The translations under genes and the position numbers were made by a program. Positions 9,158 to 19,796 of a stretch of DNA of 64,000 bases are shown here, one piece after another. Each line of letters opens with the position of its first letter. Within the stretch, counting starts at the first letter, position 1. The notes below the pieces were generated by a model. That model ran no database searches and was not told where the DNA came from. It saw only the letters and a list, made by a program, of their open reading frames with translations. The DNA comes from Bermanella marisrubri (GTDB taxonomy: Bacteria; Pseudomonadota; Gammaproteobacteria; Pseudomonadales; Oceanobacteraceae): the NCBI RefSeq assembly GCF_012295615.1, contig NZ_CP051183.1, positions 2,445,001 through 2,509,000 on the forward strand. The letters run 5' to 3'.

Positions 9158-10015
9158 TTATAAAAATATTTCGCGAGCTTCCTGAGGTGTAGCCACTTGG
9201 CGACCGGCGTCTTTCGCAACTTTTGCCATGGCCTCTATGAGCTGGCCATTGCTTGTGGCCTTTTCACCACCGGGCAAATAGAAGGTATCTTCAAGACCGG
9301 TACGCAAATTACCACCCAGCTCAGCCACTTTTTTATGTACTTGCCAGACTTCTTCGCGCCCAATCACCGTTGCTTGCCAATGACTACCCGGTTTCAAGTA
9401 TTTAAGAAGAATTGGTAATAGATCAGGATCAGCAGGCATGCCCGAGTTCACCCCCATGACGAGATTGTAATCCAGTTTTTTATCCCACATACCTACTTCT
9501 TGGTACATGCCCACACTGCGAACAATCCCCATATCGAAACATTCGAACTCTGGACGAGCGCCGGTCTCTTTGCACACCTCGAGCATTTCTTTGATTTTAT
9601 CTACTGTATTTTCAAACAACATAGGTGGCCATGCCCATGTGCCATTTGAACGCGCTTTTAGATAATTCAGAGAACCCGCATTACAAGCTGCGATCTCAGG
9701 TTTGCCCTTGCGAATGCATTCAATAGGGCCTTTTTGATCGCGACCGATGGTGCCCGTTGTATAGTTGATAATGACGCCGGGGCAGGCTTCGCGAATAGCA
9801 TCACTGATTTCCAAAGCCACATCCGGATCCCAACTAGGTAGATGCCCCTTGCCCTCTTGTTGTTGACGGAAATGGATGTGCATACAGGACGCACCTGCGT
9901 CATAGGCCTCTTTAGCCGACTGTGCCATTTGCTTGGCCGTCACAGGGACCGGATGCTGCTGTGGATTAGTCAAAACTCCTGTAAGAGCACAGGTAATCAC
10001 TACTTTGTCGGACAT
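9158..10015 (-). CDS. BKACE family beta-keto acid cleavage enzyme (DUF849)
   Basis: Zinc enzyme of the 3-keto-5-aminohexanoate cleavage (Kce/BKACE) family, 285 residues. The family condenses a beta-keto acid with acetyl-CoA to give acetoacetate and a new acyl-CoA. The TIM-barrel shows the metal motif HIH at residues 46-48, the NYTTG loop at 84-88, SGMP at 191-194, the AT-IGREE loop near 215-222 and the GLED segment with E242. GGAGG precedes the ATG. It diverges from acetoacetyl-CoA synthetase, which would use the acetoacetate produced. The keto-acid substrate cannot be read from sequence; dehydrocarnitine and 3-keto-5-aminohexanoate are known substrates of relatives. Confidence 0.92.
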   Translation of the reverse strand: MSDKVVITCALTGVLTNPQQHPVPVTAKQMAQSAKEAYDAGASCMHIHFRQQQEGKGHLPSWDPDVALEISDAIREACPGVIINYTTGTIGRDQKGPIECIRKGKPEIAACNAGSLNYLKARSNGTWAWPPMLFENTVDKIKEMLEVCKETGARPEFECFDMGIVRSVGMYQEVGMWDKKLDYNLVMGVNSGMPADPDLLPILLKYLKPGSHWQATVIGREEVWQVHKKVAELGGNLRTGLEDTFYLPGGEKATSNGQLIEAMAKVAKDAGRQVATPQEAREIFL

Positions 10016-10064
10016 AAATCCTCCAATTTGGCGTTATTTTTTCAACACCATACCTGACAAAATA

Positions 10065-10086
10065 AAACCAAGCAAGCGCTTGGTTT
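10065..10086. promoter_or_regulatory. 22-bp inverted repeat in the BKACE / acetoacetyl-CoA synthetase intergenic region
   Basis: Perfect 8-bp arms AAACCAAG and CTTGGTTT flank CAAGCG, about 50 bp from the BKACE start and 100 bp from the synthetase start. The size and symmetry suit a TetR-type operator controlling both divergent genes. No regulator gene is adjacent. Confidence 0.5.
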
Positions 10087-10187
10087 GTGTTTCGTCCTTT
10101 TGTACACTATCTGTCAATTCAGCTGCATGCTATAAAACGGCTTTCAGCTAATAGATTCACTTCGAGAATAATAATCACAAGGGCGAT

Positions 10188-12200
<2,013 letters not shown>

Positions 12201-12217
12201 TCATTTACTTGAATTGG

Positions 12218-12529
12218 ATGGATTCCCGATCAAGTCGGGAATGACGAGGTTTTTGTTCGGAAATACATTGTATTTCTGTCATCCTCAACTTGATTGAGGA
12301 TCCATGTATCGGTTTTGCTTACATTAGATGGATTCCCGATCAAGTCGGGAATGACATTGTTTTCGTCATCCTCAACTTGATTGAGGATCCATGCATCGGT
12401 TTTGCTTAAATTAAGTGGATTCCAGATTAAATCGGGAATGACATTGTTTTCGTCATCCTCAACTTGATTGAGGATCCATGTATCGGTTTTGCTTTCATTA
12501 GATGGATTCCAGATTAAATCGGGAATGAC
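12218..12529. repeat. BIME-like array: seven alternating 28-bp palindromic repeats
   Basis: Four A units (12218-12245, 12328-12355, 12415-12442, 12502-12529) alternate with three B units (12278-12305, 12365-12392, 12452-12479). B is close to the reverse complement of A, so one element occurs in alternating orientation. Each unit is a palindrome: A core TTCCCGA-TCAAG-TCGGGAA, B core TCCTCAA-CTTGA-TTGAGGA. After every B comes a constant linker containing TATCGGTTTTGCTT. The array fills the space between two convergent genes and could act as a transcript end or mRNA-stabilising structure. Spurious ORFs with a VIPDLI-type motif run through it. Confidence 0.9.
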
Positions 12530-12533
12530 ATTT

Positions 12534-13382
12534 CTAATAGCGATCCTTGTGGGGCGTATCCATAATATCCGTAGCTGCGCCAATACCATCATCTAGCCAA
12601 ACTCGAATTCTCTTCGCATCCTCTCCTTCTTGCTCTTGGTACGGCTTAATGGCTCGGTTGTAAATATCTAAGGCTTGCTTAGCCGCTGCTTTAGAATTCC
12701 CCTTGAGTACTTCAAATGCCTGGCTGAACGAGGCCTCCTGTTCGAGGGTTTGTACCAGTCGATAATCCTTATGAGCAAAGGTGTAGCACACGGGTTTTAA
12801 GTAGCGACTTTCCAAATGCGCATTTAAGTTGTTCATAAAGTCTTTCAATGCCTCAGGCTTATTCGTATTAAAAGCCTGTCTCAAAAGCTGTGTACGCTGT
12901 TGTTTATCTGAATCAAATGGCGCTTCGATAGCGAAATTATGAGCTAAGCGGTAGCTTTGAATCAGTGTATCTAACCGTTTGTCCACTAGCTCGACAACAT
13001 AGTGAGTACGAATGTAGCCCCGTTGAACGGACTCTCGATTGACCTCTCCAACCCCTGCATCGTTATAGGTGACGGTTTTGCGCCAGCCTGCTGGTCGCTC
13101 TACCAAGTGTGGACTAGACAATCTTACATAAAGAACAACATCGGCTTGCTTAGGAGATTGCGTCCATTTTAATGCCAACGACTCTAGCTTCTGCTTTGGC
13201 CACCACTGCTGATTGCCATTCGGGTACTCCAACATCATGGCAACAAATCGATGCTGTGGGGACAGCTCATATTCACTTGCAATGGCATAGTCGTAGCGAA
13301 CCTGTCCATACTTTGGATCTAGACTGGAGCACGCCGTTACGGTGAAAACCAGCACAATAAAAAGCCATTTTCGGAATGCCAC
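12534..13382 (-). CDS. Hypothetical lipoprotein (DUF4136-like N-terminal half)
   Basis: A 282-residue exported protein starting with GTG; GAGGAAG lies 6 nt before it. The signal ends in a lipobox VTAC at residues 15-18, so it is anchored by a lipidated cysteine. The first half (DYAIASEYELSPQHR through QADVVLYVRLSS to THYVVELVDKRLDTLIQ) has the pattern of DUF4136-type envelope lipoproteins, low certainty. The second half has charged helices that recall TPR-like repeats (AAAKQALDIYNRAIKPYQEQ). The stop codon lies 4 bp from the repeat array. Function unknown. Confidence 0.75.
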   Translation of the reverse strand: MAFRKWLFIVLVFTVTACSSLDPKYGQVRYDYAIASEYELSPQHRFVAMMLEYPNGNQQWWPKQKLESLALKWTQSPKQADVVLYVRLSSPHLVERPAGWRKTVTYNDAGVGEVNRESVQRGYIRTHYVVELVDKRLDTLIQSYRLAHNFAIEAPFDSDKQQRTQLLRQAFNTNKPEALKDFMNNLNAHLESRYLKPVCYTFAHKDYRLVQTLEQEASFSQAFEVLKGNSKAAAKQALDIYNRAIKPYQEQEGEDAKRIRVWLDDGIGAATDIMDTPHKDRY

Positions 13383-13607
13383 TATTCACTTCCTCTATCA
13401 GAAAACCCGCTGTAATTCTATTATTAGCATAGTTCACTTTTAAGATTTTATTGGCGATTTATGTCTAGAAAAATAAAGTAAAAATCAAGCCTATTATTTT
13501 TCTTTTTCATCATTACAATGCGCCCCTTTTTCGAGTTTACCAACTCAGCTCCAACTCAATTAATTGATCAAAAATCAATCTCTTTTAAACGTTGTATAGA
13601 GGAAAAT

Positions 13608-14180
13608 ATGCTGGTTTTTACAATCACCAATAATGTTACCGAAGAAGTGTGGGTAGGTACCTGTAAGGACAGCAGTGATGAACGCTTTCAACAATATCAA
13701 GAAGCCATGGCCCTTGGCATTAAACATCAATTCTACAAAGACTTAGATGACTTTGGTGTTCAAAACTTTACCGTTGAAGACTTTGATGTTGCCGACGATA
13801 GAGAAATGTTGCGTGATCTATTTGATGAAGCCATGGAAACCTACAATGGCAAAAGCTTAGTTGGCGTGAAAACCACTCTGGGTAAAACCAGTATCGCTAC
13901 AGCCGCCCCTCTGCGCAGCACCATCAAAAAAGCGAAAGCGGAGAGCGAAAAGCGTACGCAATTAAATACCAGCAAGGTCGCGGCACCAGCCATTAAAAAA
14001 GAGAAATTACCAACTGGTCGCACCAATGCTAAAAAAGAAAAATTGATTAAAGAAAAGATTGCTCAAGAAAAAGCAGAGCGTGAGTCAAAAAAATCAAAAC
14101 AAATTATGGAACAAGCTGACGAAATGGCGGCTATTTTGGCACGCCTTGATTCTCGCGGTTCGTCCTTGCGTAAGCGCTAG
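13608..14180 (+). CDS. GIY-YIG-like domain protein with basic C-terminal tail
   Basis: Translation probably starts at 13608, where AGAGGA lies 4 nt upstream; an in-frame ATG at 13518 would add 30 residues without a ribosome site. The 190-residue product opens with MLVFTITNNVTEEVWVGTC, aligning with the first strands of GIY-YIG nucleases (V-Y-x-I-T-N, then Y-V-G-T), followed by LDDFGVQNFTVEDFDVADDREML, as in GIY-YIG proteins. The canonical tyrosines are replaced (FTI, WVG), so nuclease activity is doubtful. Residues about 90-190 form a lysine-rich, probably disordered or coiled tail suited to nucleic-acid binding. Assignment is by pattern only. Confidence 0.65.
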   Translation: MLVFTITNNVTEEVWVGTCKDSSDERFQQYQEAMALGIKHQFYKDLDDFGVQNFTVEDFDVADDREMLRDLFDEAMETYNGKSLVGVKTTLGKTSIATAAPLRSTIKKAKAESEKRTQLNTSKVAAPAIKKEKLPTGRTNAKKEKLIKEKIAQEKAERESKKSKQIMEQADEMAAILARLDSRGSSLRKR

Positions 14181-14234
14181 TCTGACGTTCAATTAAAGAA
14201 GTAAAAAAAACCATCCATGGTCCTAAGGTCAGCA

Positions 14235-14261
14235 GGCTCACTGTAGGGATGTCAGTGAGCC
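14235..14261 (-). terminator. Possible terminator region downstream of ahpF
   Basis: Perfect 9-bp arms GGCTCACTG and CAGTGAGCC with a 9-nt loop lie 40 bp beyond the ahpF stop codon. On the minus strand a run of eight T follows about 24 nt later, so termination may use this hairpin only loosely. It lies between convergent genes. Confidence 0.45.
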
Positions 14262-14300
14262 AAGGGCTTTCAGCCCCAAGGGTGCTGAATACGAGGCAAG

Positions 14301-15911
14301 TTAAGCTGATTCCTTCAGCTCGGTTTCAGAACTTGCTTTGCTTGGTGCAGGATTACGGATCAAGTAATCGAATGCACCTAAGCTGGCTCTTGAACCTTCA
14401 CCCATAGCAATAATGATTTGCTTATAAGGCACTGTGGTCACATCACCTGCGGCGAAAATACCGGGTTTCGATGTTTCACCGCGGTCACCGATGACAATTT
14501 CGCCACGGTCGCTCAGTTCAATACCACTGGTTTTCAAGAACTCGCTGTTTGGCACCAGACCAATCTGAACGAAGATACCCGCTACTTCTACATGCTTGAT
14601 TTCACCGCTTTCACGGTCTTTATAGTTAAGACCGGTAACTCGCGTACCATCGCCTTCCACCTCAGTGGTTTGAGCCATCTTAATGATCTCAACGTTAGGC
14701 AAGCTATTGGCTTTATCAATCAAAACTTGGTCTGCACGCAAGGTATCGGCGAATTCCAACACAGTAACATGCTCAACGATACCCGCTAAATCGATAGCCG
14801 CTTCAATACCAGAGTTACCACCACCGATTACAGCTGTTTTCTTGCCTTTAAATAATGGACCATCACAGTGTGGGCAGTAAGCGACGCCTTTGTTGCGGTA
14901 CTCTTGCTCACCTGGCACATTCATCTCTCTCCAGCGTGCGCCCGTGGTCACTATGGTACTGCGTGCTTTCAAACGCGCACCGTTTTCCAAAATCACATGG
15001 ATATATCCATCTTCTGTTTCATCAGCAGGTACCACCGCATCCACTTTTTGTTCGGCCATGATATCCACGTCGTAATCTTTAACGTGCTCTTCTAGACCGT
15101 GTACCAATTTTGGGCCTTCGGTTGCTTTCACAGAAATGAAGTTTTCAATGGCCATGGTGTCCATCACTTGGCCGCCAAAACGTTCGGCGACTAGACCAGT
15201 GCGAATACCTTTACGTGCTGCGTAAATGGCCGCGGACGCGCCAGCAGGACCGCCACCAATGACAAGTACGTCATACGGGGCTTTCTCGCTGATGGCTTTC
15301 GCTTCACGCTGTGACGCACCTGTGTCTACCTTCTTCAGAATGTCATTTAAAGACATACGGCCGGATGAAAATAACTCACCATTTAAGAAGACACTTGGCA
15401 CCGCCATGATGTTTTTCGCTTCTACTTCTTCTTGGAAAGCAGAACCGTCGATCATCGTGGCTGTAATATTTGGGTTTATCACCGACATCATGTTCAATGC
15501 TTGCACGACGTCAGGACAGTTTTGACAAGACAACGAAATGAAGACTTCGAAGTCCAGTTTTTTATCAATCGCGGCTACCTGATCAATCACCTCTTGCTCA
15601 AGCTTCATTGGGTGTCCGCCGCTATGCAACAATGCCAAAACCAGAGACGTAAACTCATGTCCCATTGGCACACCAGCAAAACCTAGCTTGCTTTGTTTTT
15701 CAGGGTTAACGACTTGCATCATTGGCTTGCGGTTGGATGCGTTATCGTCTTCTTGTACCGAAACCTTGTCGCTGAGAGCCGCAATATCGTTAGCCAATGC
15801 TTTCAATTTACTTGCGGTATCACTCTCATCAAGGCTAAGAACCAGCTGTACTTCGGTTTTCAAGTTTTCTAAGTACGCTTTTAACTGCTGCTTCATTGAA
15901 TCATCTAACAT
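14301..15911 (-). CDS. ahpF: Alkyl hydroperoxide reductase subunit F
   Basis: Flavoprotein disulfide reductase that regenerates AhpC with NADH. The 536 residues hold the N-terminal double thioredoxin-like domain with redox pair C129/C132 (SCQNC) and the thioredoxin-reductase-like part with FAD motif [10 protein letters not shown] (219-228), active-site C346/C349 (YCPHCD), NAD motif GGGNSG and C-terminal FAD motif GIFAAGDVT. Both cysteine pairs sit almost exactly where they do in E. coli AhpF. AAGGT precedes the ATG. It lies 319 bp downstream of ahpC on the same strand, with a structured spacer between them, so cotranscription with partial termination is likely. Confidence 0.97.
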   Translation of the reverse strand: MLDDSMKQQLKAYLENLKTEVQLVLSLDESDTASKLKALANDIAALSDKVSVQEDDNASNRKPMMQVVNPEKQSKLGFAGVPMGHEFTSLVLALLHSGGHPMKLEQEVIDQVAAIDKKLDFEVFISLSCQNCPDVVQALNMMSVINPNITATMIDGSAFQEEVEAKNIMAVPSVFLNGELFSSGRMSLNDILKKVDTGASQREAKAISEKAPYDVLVIGGGPAGASAAIYAARKGIRTGLVAERFGGQVMDTMAIENFISVKATEGPKLVHGLEEHVKDYDVDIMAEQKVDAVVPADETEDGYIHVILENGARLKARSTIVTTGARWREMNVPGEQEYRNKGVAYCPHCDGPLFKGKKTAVIGGGNSGIEAAIDLAGIVEHVTVLEFADTLRADQVLIDKANSLPNVEIIKMAQTTEVEGDGTRVTGLNYKDRESGEIKHVEVAGIFVQIGLVPNSEFLKTSGIELSDRGEIVIGDRGETSKPGIFAAGDVTTVPYKQIIIAMGEGSRASLGAFDYLIRNPAPSKASSETELKESA

Positions 15912-16028
15912 GGTGATACCTTATGTTTAATGCCTAAAATTTGTTCGTTCTGTTAAATAAAAAATTACTACTTCGAATCAATTTACTAATTGCTAAATAA
16001 ATTAGGGGTTAATGCTTTAATTTTTGGA

Positions 16029-16054
16029 AGAGAGTGGACCTAGCTCCACTCTCT
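16029..16054 (-). repeat. 10-bp stem hairpin in the ahpC-ahpF spacer
   Basis: Perfect arms AGAGAGTGGA and TCCACTCTCT with loop CCTAGC. On the minus strand no T-run follows directly, so it may stabilise or process the ahpC transcript rather than terminate it cleanly. Confidence 0.5.
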
Positions 16055-16106
16055 CGAACTAACGCTTTTTTGACGTAAAAGAGCGCCAGCGAATTTTCTT
16101 GGACAC

Positions 16107-16230
16107 TTTAGAGCGTTTGCGTCGATGATCTGGCTAGGCAAATCTTGGCGAAAAAGCGCAGTGTATAAGTCATACATGAACATTTTGAGCCAAGATTTAA
16201 CAACGCCAGATCAAGTAGGCTAGCTCTAAA
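16107..16230. repeat. Long interrupted inverted repeat downstream of ahpC
   Basis: Three nested arm pairs line up over 124 bp: TTTAGAGC (16107) with GCTCTAAA (16223), GATCTGGC (16127) with GCCAGATC (16205), and AAATCTTGGC (16140) with GCCAAGATTT (16189). The central loop is about 39 nt. The element abuts the ahpC stop codon and could fold as one long hairpin in the transcript or be a small palindromic mobile remnant. Confidence 0.6.
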
Positions 16231-16797
16231 TTAGATCTTACCTACAAGATCTAGAGAAGGAGCCAACGTCTCATCACCTTCTTTCCACTTCGCAGGACAT
16301 ACTTCGCCTGGGTTGTTGCGAACGTACTGAGCTGCTTTCACTTTACGTAGTAGGTCGTCAGCATCACGGCCAATACCTTCAGCGGTGATTTCCATTGCTT
16401 GGATAACACCATCTGGATCCACTAGGAAAGTTGCACGATCTGCTAGACCTTGACCTTCACGCATTACACCGAAGTTGTTAGTGATGGTGCCAGTTTGGTC
16501 GCCTACCATGTAGTAATTGATCTTACCGATGGTTTCAGAGCTGTCGTGCCATGCTTTGTGAGTGAAGTGAGTATCAGTTGATACTGAGAACACTTCTACG
16601 CCTAGCTTTTGTAGCTCTTCATATTTGTCTGCAACGTCGCCTAGCTCGGTTGGGCATACGAAAGTGAAGTCTGCTGGGTAGAAGAAAAATACCGCCCATT
16701 TGCCTTTTACGTCCGCATCAGAAATTTCGACGAACTCGCCTTGTTTAAATGCAGTTGCGTTAAAAGGTTTGATCTCAGTGTTAACTAGAGTAGTCAT
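16231..16797 (-). CDS. ahpC: Alkyl hydroperoxide reductase subunit C (typical 2-Cys peroxiredoxin)
   Basis: Peroxiredoxin of 188 residues that reduces hydrogen peroxide and organic peroxides in the cytoplasm, with electrons from AhpF encoded next. The peroxidatic cysteine is C48 in DFTFVCPTE and the resolving cysteine is C167 in [10 protein letters not shown]; the [10 protein letters not shown] loop and length match the AhpC/Prx1 class. TAGGAG lies just before the ATG. An OxyR-type site begins about 106 bp upstream, which predicts peroxide induction. The region after the stop is highly structured. Confidence 0.97.
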   Translation of the reverse strand: MTTLVNTEIKPFNATAFKQGEFVEISDADVKGKWAVFFFYPADFTFVCPTELGDVADKYEELQKLGVEVFSVSTDTHFTHKAWHDSSETIGKINYYMVGDQTGTITNNFGVMREGQGLADRATFLVDPDGVIQAMEITAEGIGRDADDLLRKVKAAQYVRNNPGEVCPAKWKEGDETLAPSLDLVGKI

Positions 16798-16902
16798 CCT
16801 ATCTCCTAACTAATTTAAATGAATTTAGGGTTTAAAAATCGTTTTTGAATTCTTGCCTCGAATTCATGGATTCATAATAGAGATCAGTGATAAATAATAG
16901 AA

Positions 16903-16939
16903 ATTGATAGTGTTTATCTAGGTGATAGGTTTTAGCTAT
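16903..16939. promoter_or_regulatory. Predicted OxyR binding site upstream of ahpC
   Basis: The OxyR pattern of four tetramers at 7-bp spacing (ATAG N7 CTAT N7 ATAG N7 CTAT) is met in 14 of 16 positions: ATTG (16903), TTAT (16914), ATAG (16925), CTAT (16936). The last half site also carries the preferred inner T and A. It lies 106-142 bp upstream of the ahpC ATG, a suitable place for activation. Confidence 0.65.
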
Positions 16940-16971
16940 TGACTTGGGTTTCCGGCAAAAAGCCCATTTTC

Positions 16972-17050
16972 GTCATCCTCAACTCGATTGAGGATCCATT
17001 TATCGGTTTTGCTTGAAATTAGATGGATCCCCGATCAAGTCGGGAATGAC
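16972..17050. repeat. Pair of the 28-bp palindromic repeats (B then A orientation)
   Basis: A B unit at 16972-16999 and an A unit at 17023-17050 are separated by the same TATCGGTTTTGCTT-type linker as in the array at 12.2 kb. The pair lies in the spacer between ahpC and the desaturase gene and shows that the element is dispersed and mobile or recombining as a B-linker-A module. Confidence 0.85.
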
Positions 17051-17076
17051 TTGAAGATCGGGGATATATTGAGATA

Positions 17077-18276
17077 TTAACGTGCCGCTTTGCCTGTGCT
17101 GTAGTACTTGAGGCTATCTGCGAAGTCCTGTAGCGCTTGAATACCAGACTCTTCAGCGCGCTTGCACCAGTCTTCCATGGCTTTAATCAGTTCTTCACTA
17201 TTAGAAGTACGCTTTTTCCATACTTGCTGGAGCTGCTCTTTCATTTCGTAGAGTTTTTCCATCATTTCATTGTGCTCAAGCAAGGTCTGCAATTGCTGCT
17301 GATGCTTGGCTGAAAGTAATGATTGCTCACGAGTGAGTAGTTTCTTTGCGCGCTTCATAAGTGGCTGTGTGGTTTCACAGGCTGCTTGACGTTGCTCGGC
17401 AACCACGGGCTTAATTACACGCTTGCGGTATTTAGCCATGATCTGGAAGCGGTTATTAGCAGCGGCCAATACCGAGTCTTTATCGAGCATAAGCTTGCTC
17501 TTGTCCACGTGTACAACCGGTCCACGGCGCACATTCTTTACAAGACCTAGCTTTTCAAACACTCGAATATAGCCCCAACCAATATCGAATTCCCAAGGTT
17601 TAACGGACAATTTGGCCGAATTTGGATAAGTATGGTGGTTATTGTGTAACTCCTCACCACCAATCCAAATACCAATAGGGCTGATATTCGTCGCCGCATC
17701 AGAACATTCAAAATTGCGGTAGCCAAACCAGTGACCTAAGCCATTGATCACGCCTGCAGCGTGGAAAGGCATCCACAGCATTTGAATCGCCCAGACAGTG
17801 ATACCGATAGCACCGAATAGCGCGATATTAATGGCCAATAACGTAAATATGCCAAGAAACTTATATTTTTGATATAGGTTATTTTCCAACCAATCATCTG
17901 GACAGCCTTTGCCATAGCGATTTGTGGTTTCTTCGTTAGAGGCTTCTTTCTTGTACAATTCGGCGCCCGTTAACAATACCGTTTTCAAGCCCTTAACTAC
18001 TGGAGAGTGAGGATCATCTTCGGTTTCACATTTGGCGTGATGCTTACGGTGTACACTGACCCACTCTTTAGTGATTGTGGCAGTGGTCAGCCAAGCCCAG
18101 AATCGGAAGAAATGCGCTAACGCGGGGTGCATATCCATAGCTCTATGAGCCATTGCACGGTGTAAGTAAACGGTTACCGCCACGATAGAAATATGCGTGG
18201 TTAGTAGTGTGTAACCGAGTATTTGCCAGCCAGAGGCTTGTGACAAGCCGTTGGCGAAAAAATCTAGAAGGGTCAT
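17077..18276 (-). CDS. Fatty acid desaturase (delta-9 type, membrane-bound)
   Basis: Di-iron membrane desaturase that introduces a cis double bond into acyl chains, probably for membrane fluidity. The three histidine boxes are all present: HRAMAHR (39-45), HRKHH (76-80) and HNNHH (211-215), plus a supporting His182 in GLGHWFGYRNFE. Hydrophobic segments flank the boxes. At 399 residues it is longer than acyl-CoA desaturases of about 300: residues 290-399 form a charged helical, coiled-coil-like tail rich in Lys, Glu and Gln. AGAGAAG precedes the ATG. Whether the substrate is acyl-CoA or phospholipid is not decided by sequence. Confidence 0.92.
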   Translation of the reverse strand: MTLLDFFANGLSQASGWQILGYTLLTTHISIVAVTVYLHRAMAHRAMDMHPALAHFFRFWAWLTTATITKEWVSVHRKHHAKCETEDDPHSPVVKGLKTVLLTGAELYKKEASNEETTNRYGKGCPDDWLENNLYQKYKFLGIFTLLAINIALFGAIGITVWAIQMLWMPFHAAGVINGLGHWFGYRNFECSDAATNISPIGIWIGGEELHNNHHTYPNSAKLSVKPWEFDIGWGYIRVFEKLGLVKNVRRGPVVHVDKSKLMLDKDSVLAAANNRFQIMAKYRKRVIKPVVAEQRQAACETTQPLMKRAKKLLTREQSLLSAKHQQQLQTLLEHNEMMEKLYEMKEQLQQVWKKRTSNSEELIKAMEDWCKRAEESGIQALQDFADSLKYYSTGKAAR

Positions 18277-18379
18277 TCAATCTTCTCTAGCTAAGGTATG
18301 TATTACAGTGAACGAGTGTACACATTATGGCGATAAATACCCAGCTTCTCACCGACTAATTTATATTCTATTTGTAAGA

Positions 18380-19168
18380 TCAGTCTTGAAAAAGGTAAGC
18401 AACGGCGAATCCACCCGTGAAGTTGTGTTTTGTGGAGACCAGCGGACTGTCTTCGTAGCTGGCGCCTGAAATATTCACATAGCGGAAAAAGCCCGCCACT
18501 AGCCAACCTCGCGACAAGACAGCGGTACTGTAGCCAATCTGATACCCGCCAAAGCCGTTTCGCGCTTGGTACTCTGGGCGCTCAGTGGTCTCGAACTCGC
18601 GTTTCACGCCATAAATGTACTCGTGGTATTGATCATCCCCAGAGCGCAAGCCAACGGACAACTGTGGACGCACCTCGTAGCCATTCATGAAATAGGCGCG
18701 ACGCCACATAACTCGCGGATTGAAGGTGAAACCGCGATACTGGGCTTGCGTAAAGTCCGTACTGGTAGCCAGACGCACAGGTAGTTCGAGAAACAAGGCG
18801 TTGTTCTTTGTTCGGTCACCCAAGAAGTAATAATGCAATGCAGGGCCAGCTTCGATGATAAAGTCCAAATCCTCCATGCCCTGACGCGCTTGGCTATCGT
18901 CACTGTCCACCTTTACGGCACCGCCAAAGCTCAATTCAAGGCTCCAGTTGCCAGAACGCCACATATTCCCTTGAATCAGGTTTCGGTCAATGGTCAGTTT
19001 TTCACTGCGATATCTAAGGTAAGGAAACGGCACAAAGTATTCTTCTGACTCATCGCTACCGATATAGTGCGGCACGTGCACAGCGCTAAGACCGACTCCC
19101 ACCTCTAATTCAGCACGAGCAATGCCCATGAAAATAAAAAATAACGATGTAACGAATAAAATTCTCAT
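18380..19168 (-). CDS. MipA/OmpV family outer membrane protein
   Basis: Outer membrane beta-barrel of 262 residues with signal peptide ending ARA/EL. The start of the mature chain (VGVGLSAVHVPHYIGSDES) and the alternating aromatic strands through the terminal GGFAVAYLF are typical of MipA/OmpV, with the usual aromatic residue near the C-terminus. MipA of E. coli binds murein synthesis enzymes; other members are porin-like or adhesins. AAGGT lies before the ATG. It is in the same direction as the desaturase, about 100 bp upstream of it, but there is no evidence of a shared function. Confidence 0.88.
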   Translation of the reverse strand: MRILFVTSLFFIFMGIARAELEVGVGLSAVHVPHYIGSDESEEYFVPFPYLRYRSEKLTIDRNLIQGNMWRSGNWSLELSFGGAVKVDSDDSQARQGMEDLDFIIEAGPALHYYFLGDRTKNNALFLELPVRLATSTDFTQAQYRGFTFNPRVMWRRAYFMNGYEVRPQLSVGLRSGDDQYHEYIYGVKREFETTERPEYQARNGFGGYQIGYSTAVLSRGWLVAGFFRYVNISGASYEDSPLVSTKHNFTGGFAVAYLFQD

Positions 19169-19257
19169 GAATTACCTTAATGGACTGGGTTGCATGCCTA
19201 AAATCAGATGTCTTCTATACTAAGCCTATACGTTTAATATTGCGAAATTGTCTCACT

Positions 19258-19668
19258 ATGAAAATCAATAGCATAATGCAGGATAGAGTGGTCACAGTTG
19301 ACCATGAGGCCTCGCTTTGGGAAGTAAAAATGGTGTTTGATAACACCCGCTTCCACCACTTGCTCGTGACCGAAAATAACATTCTGGTCGGTGTTCTAAG
19401 TGATCGAGATTACTTAAAAGCAGTTAGCCCTAACTTGGGATCGGCCACGCAAAGTAAAGCTGATACCGATAGCTTGAATACCCGAGTCAAAACCATCATG
19501 AGTACTAAGCTTCATACACTATCACCAGACAATACGGTTTTGGATGCGGTAAAACTTTTCAATCAGCGTAGTATTTCTTGTATCCCCATCGTCAATGAAG
19601 ATATGACCATAGCAGGCATTATTAGTTGGCGGGATATTATGAAAACCATTGAGGCGCTTCAGGGGTAA
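19258..19668 (+). CDS. CBS-domain pair protein
   Basis: Small cytoplasmic protein with two CBS domains (about residues 3-60 and 80-135 from the chosen start), a module that binds adenine nucleotides such as AMP or ATP. The start MKINSIMQDRVVTV is the usual beginning of such proteins; an in-frame ATG at 19180 would add 26 residues with no family match. The repeat motifs are LLVTENNILVGVLSDRDYLK and CIPIVNEDMTIAGIISWRDI. No strong Shine-Dalgarno is seen. No effector domain is attached, so the partner is unknown. Confidence 0.9.
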   Translation: MKINSIMQDRVVTVDHEASLWEVKMVFDNTRFHHLLVTENNILVGVLSDRDYLKAVSPNLGSATQSKADTDSLNTRVKTIMSTKLHTLSPDNTVLDAVKLFNQRSISCIPIVNEDMTIAGIISWRDIMKTIEALQG

Positions 19669-19796
19669 AGTTTAATAACACCGATTCTAACGCTTAATTG
19701 GGATAGGTAATATTTCACTCGCGAGAATAGACATTATCTTTATATTTTTAACGGGTTAATCGTCAATAAGCGAATAACTTTCCCATCACACAATCG

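Noticed and set aside
12218-12529. CRISPR array
   Set aside because: Units alternate in orientation, linkers are nearly constant, and no cas genes are present.
12230-12592. 120-residue minus-strand ORF with repeated VIPDLI-type motif
   Set aside because: It is a translation of the palindromic repeat array; the repeat periodicity, not selection on protein, explains it.
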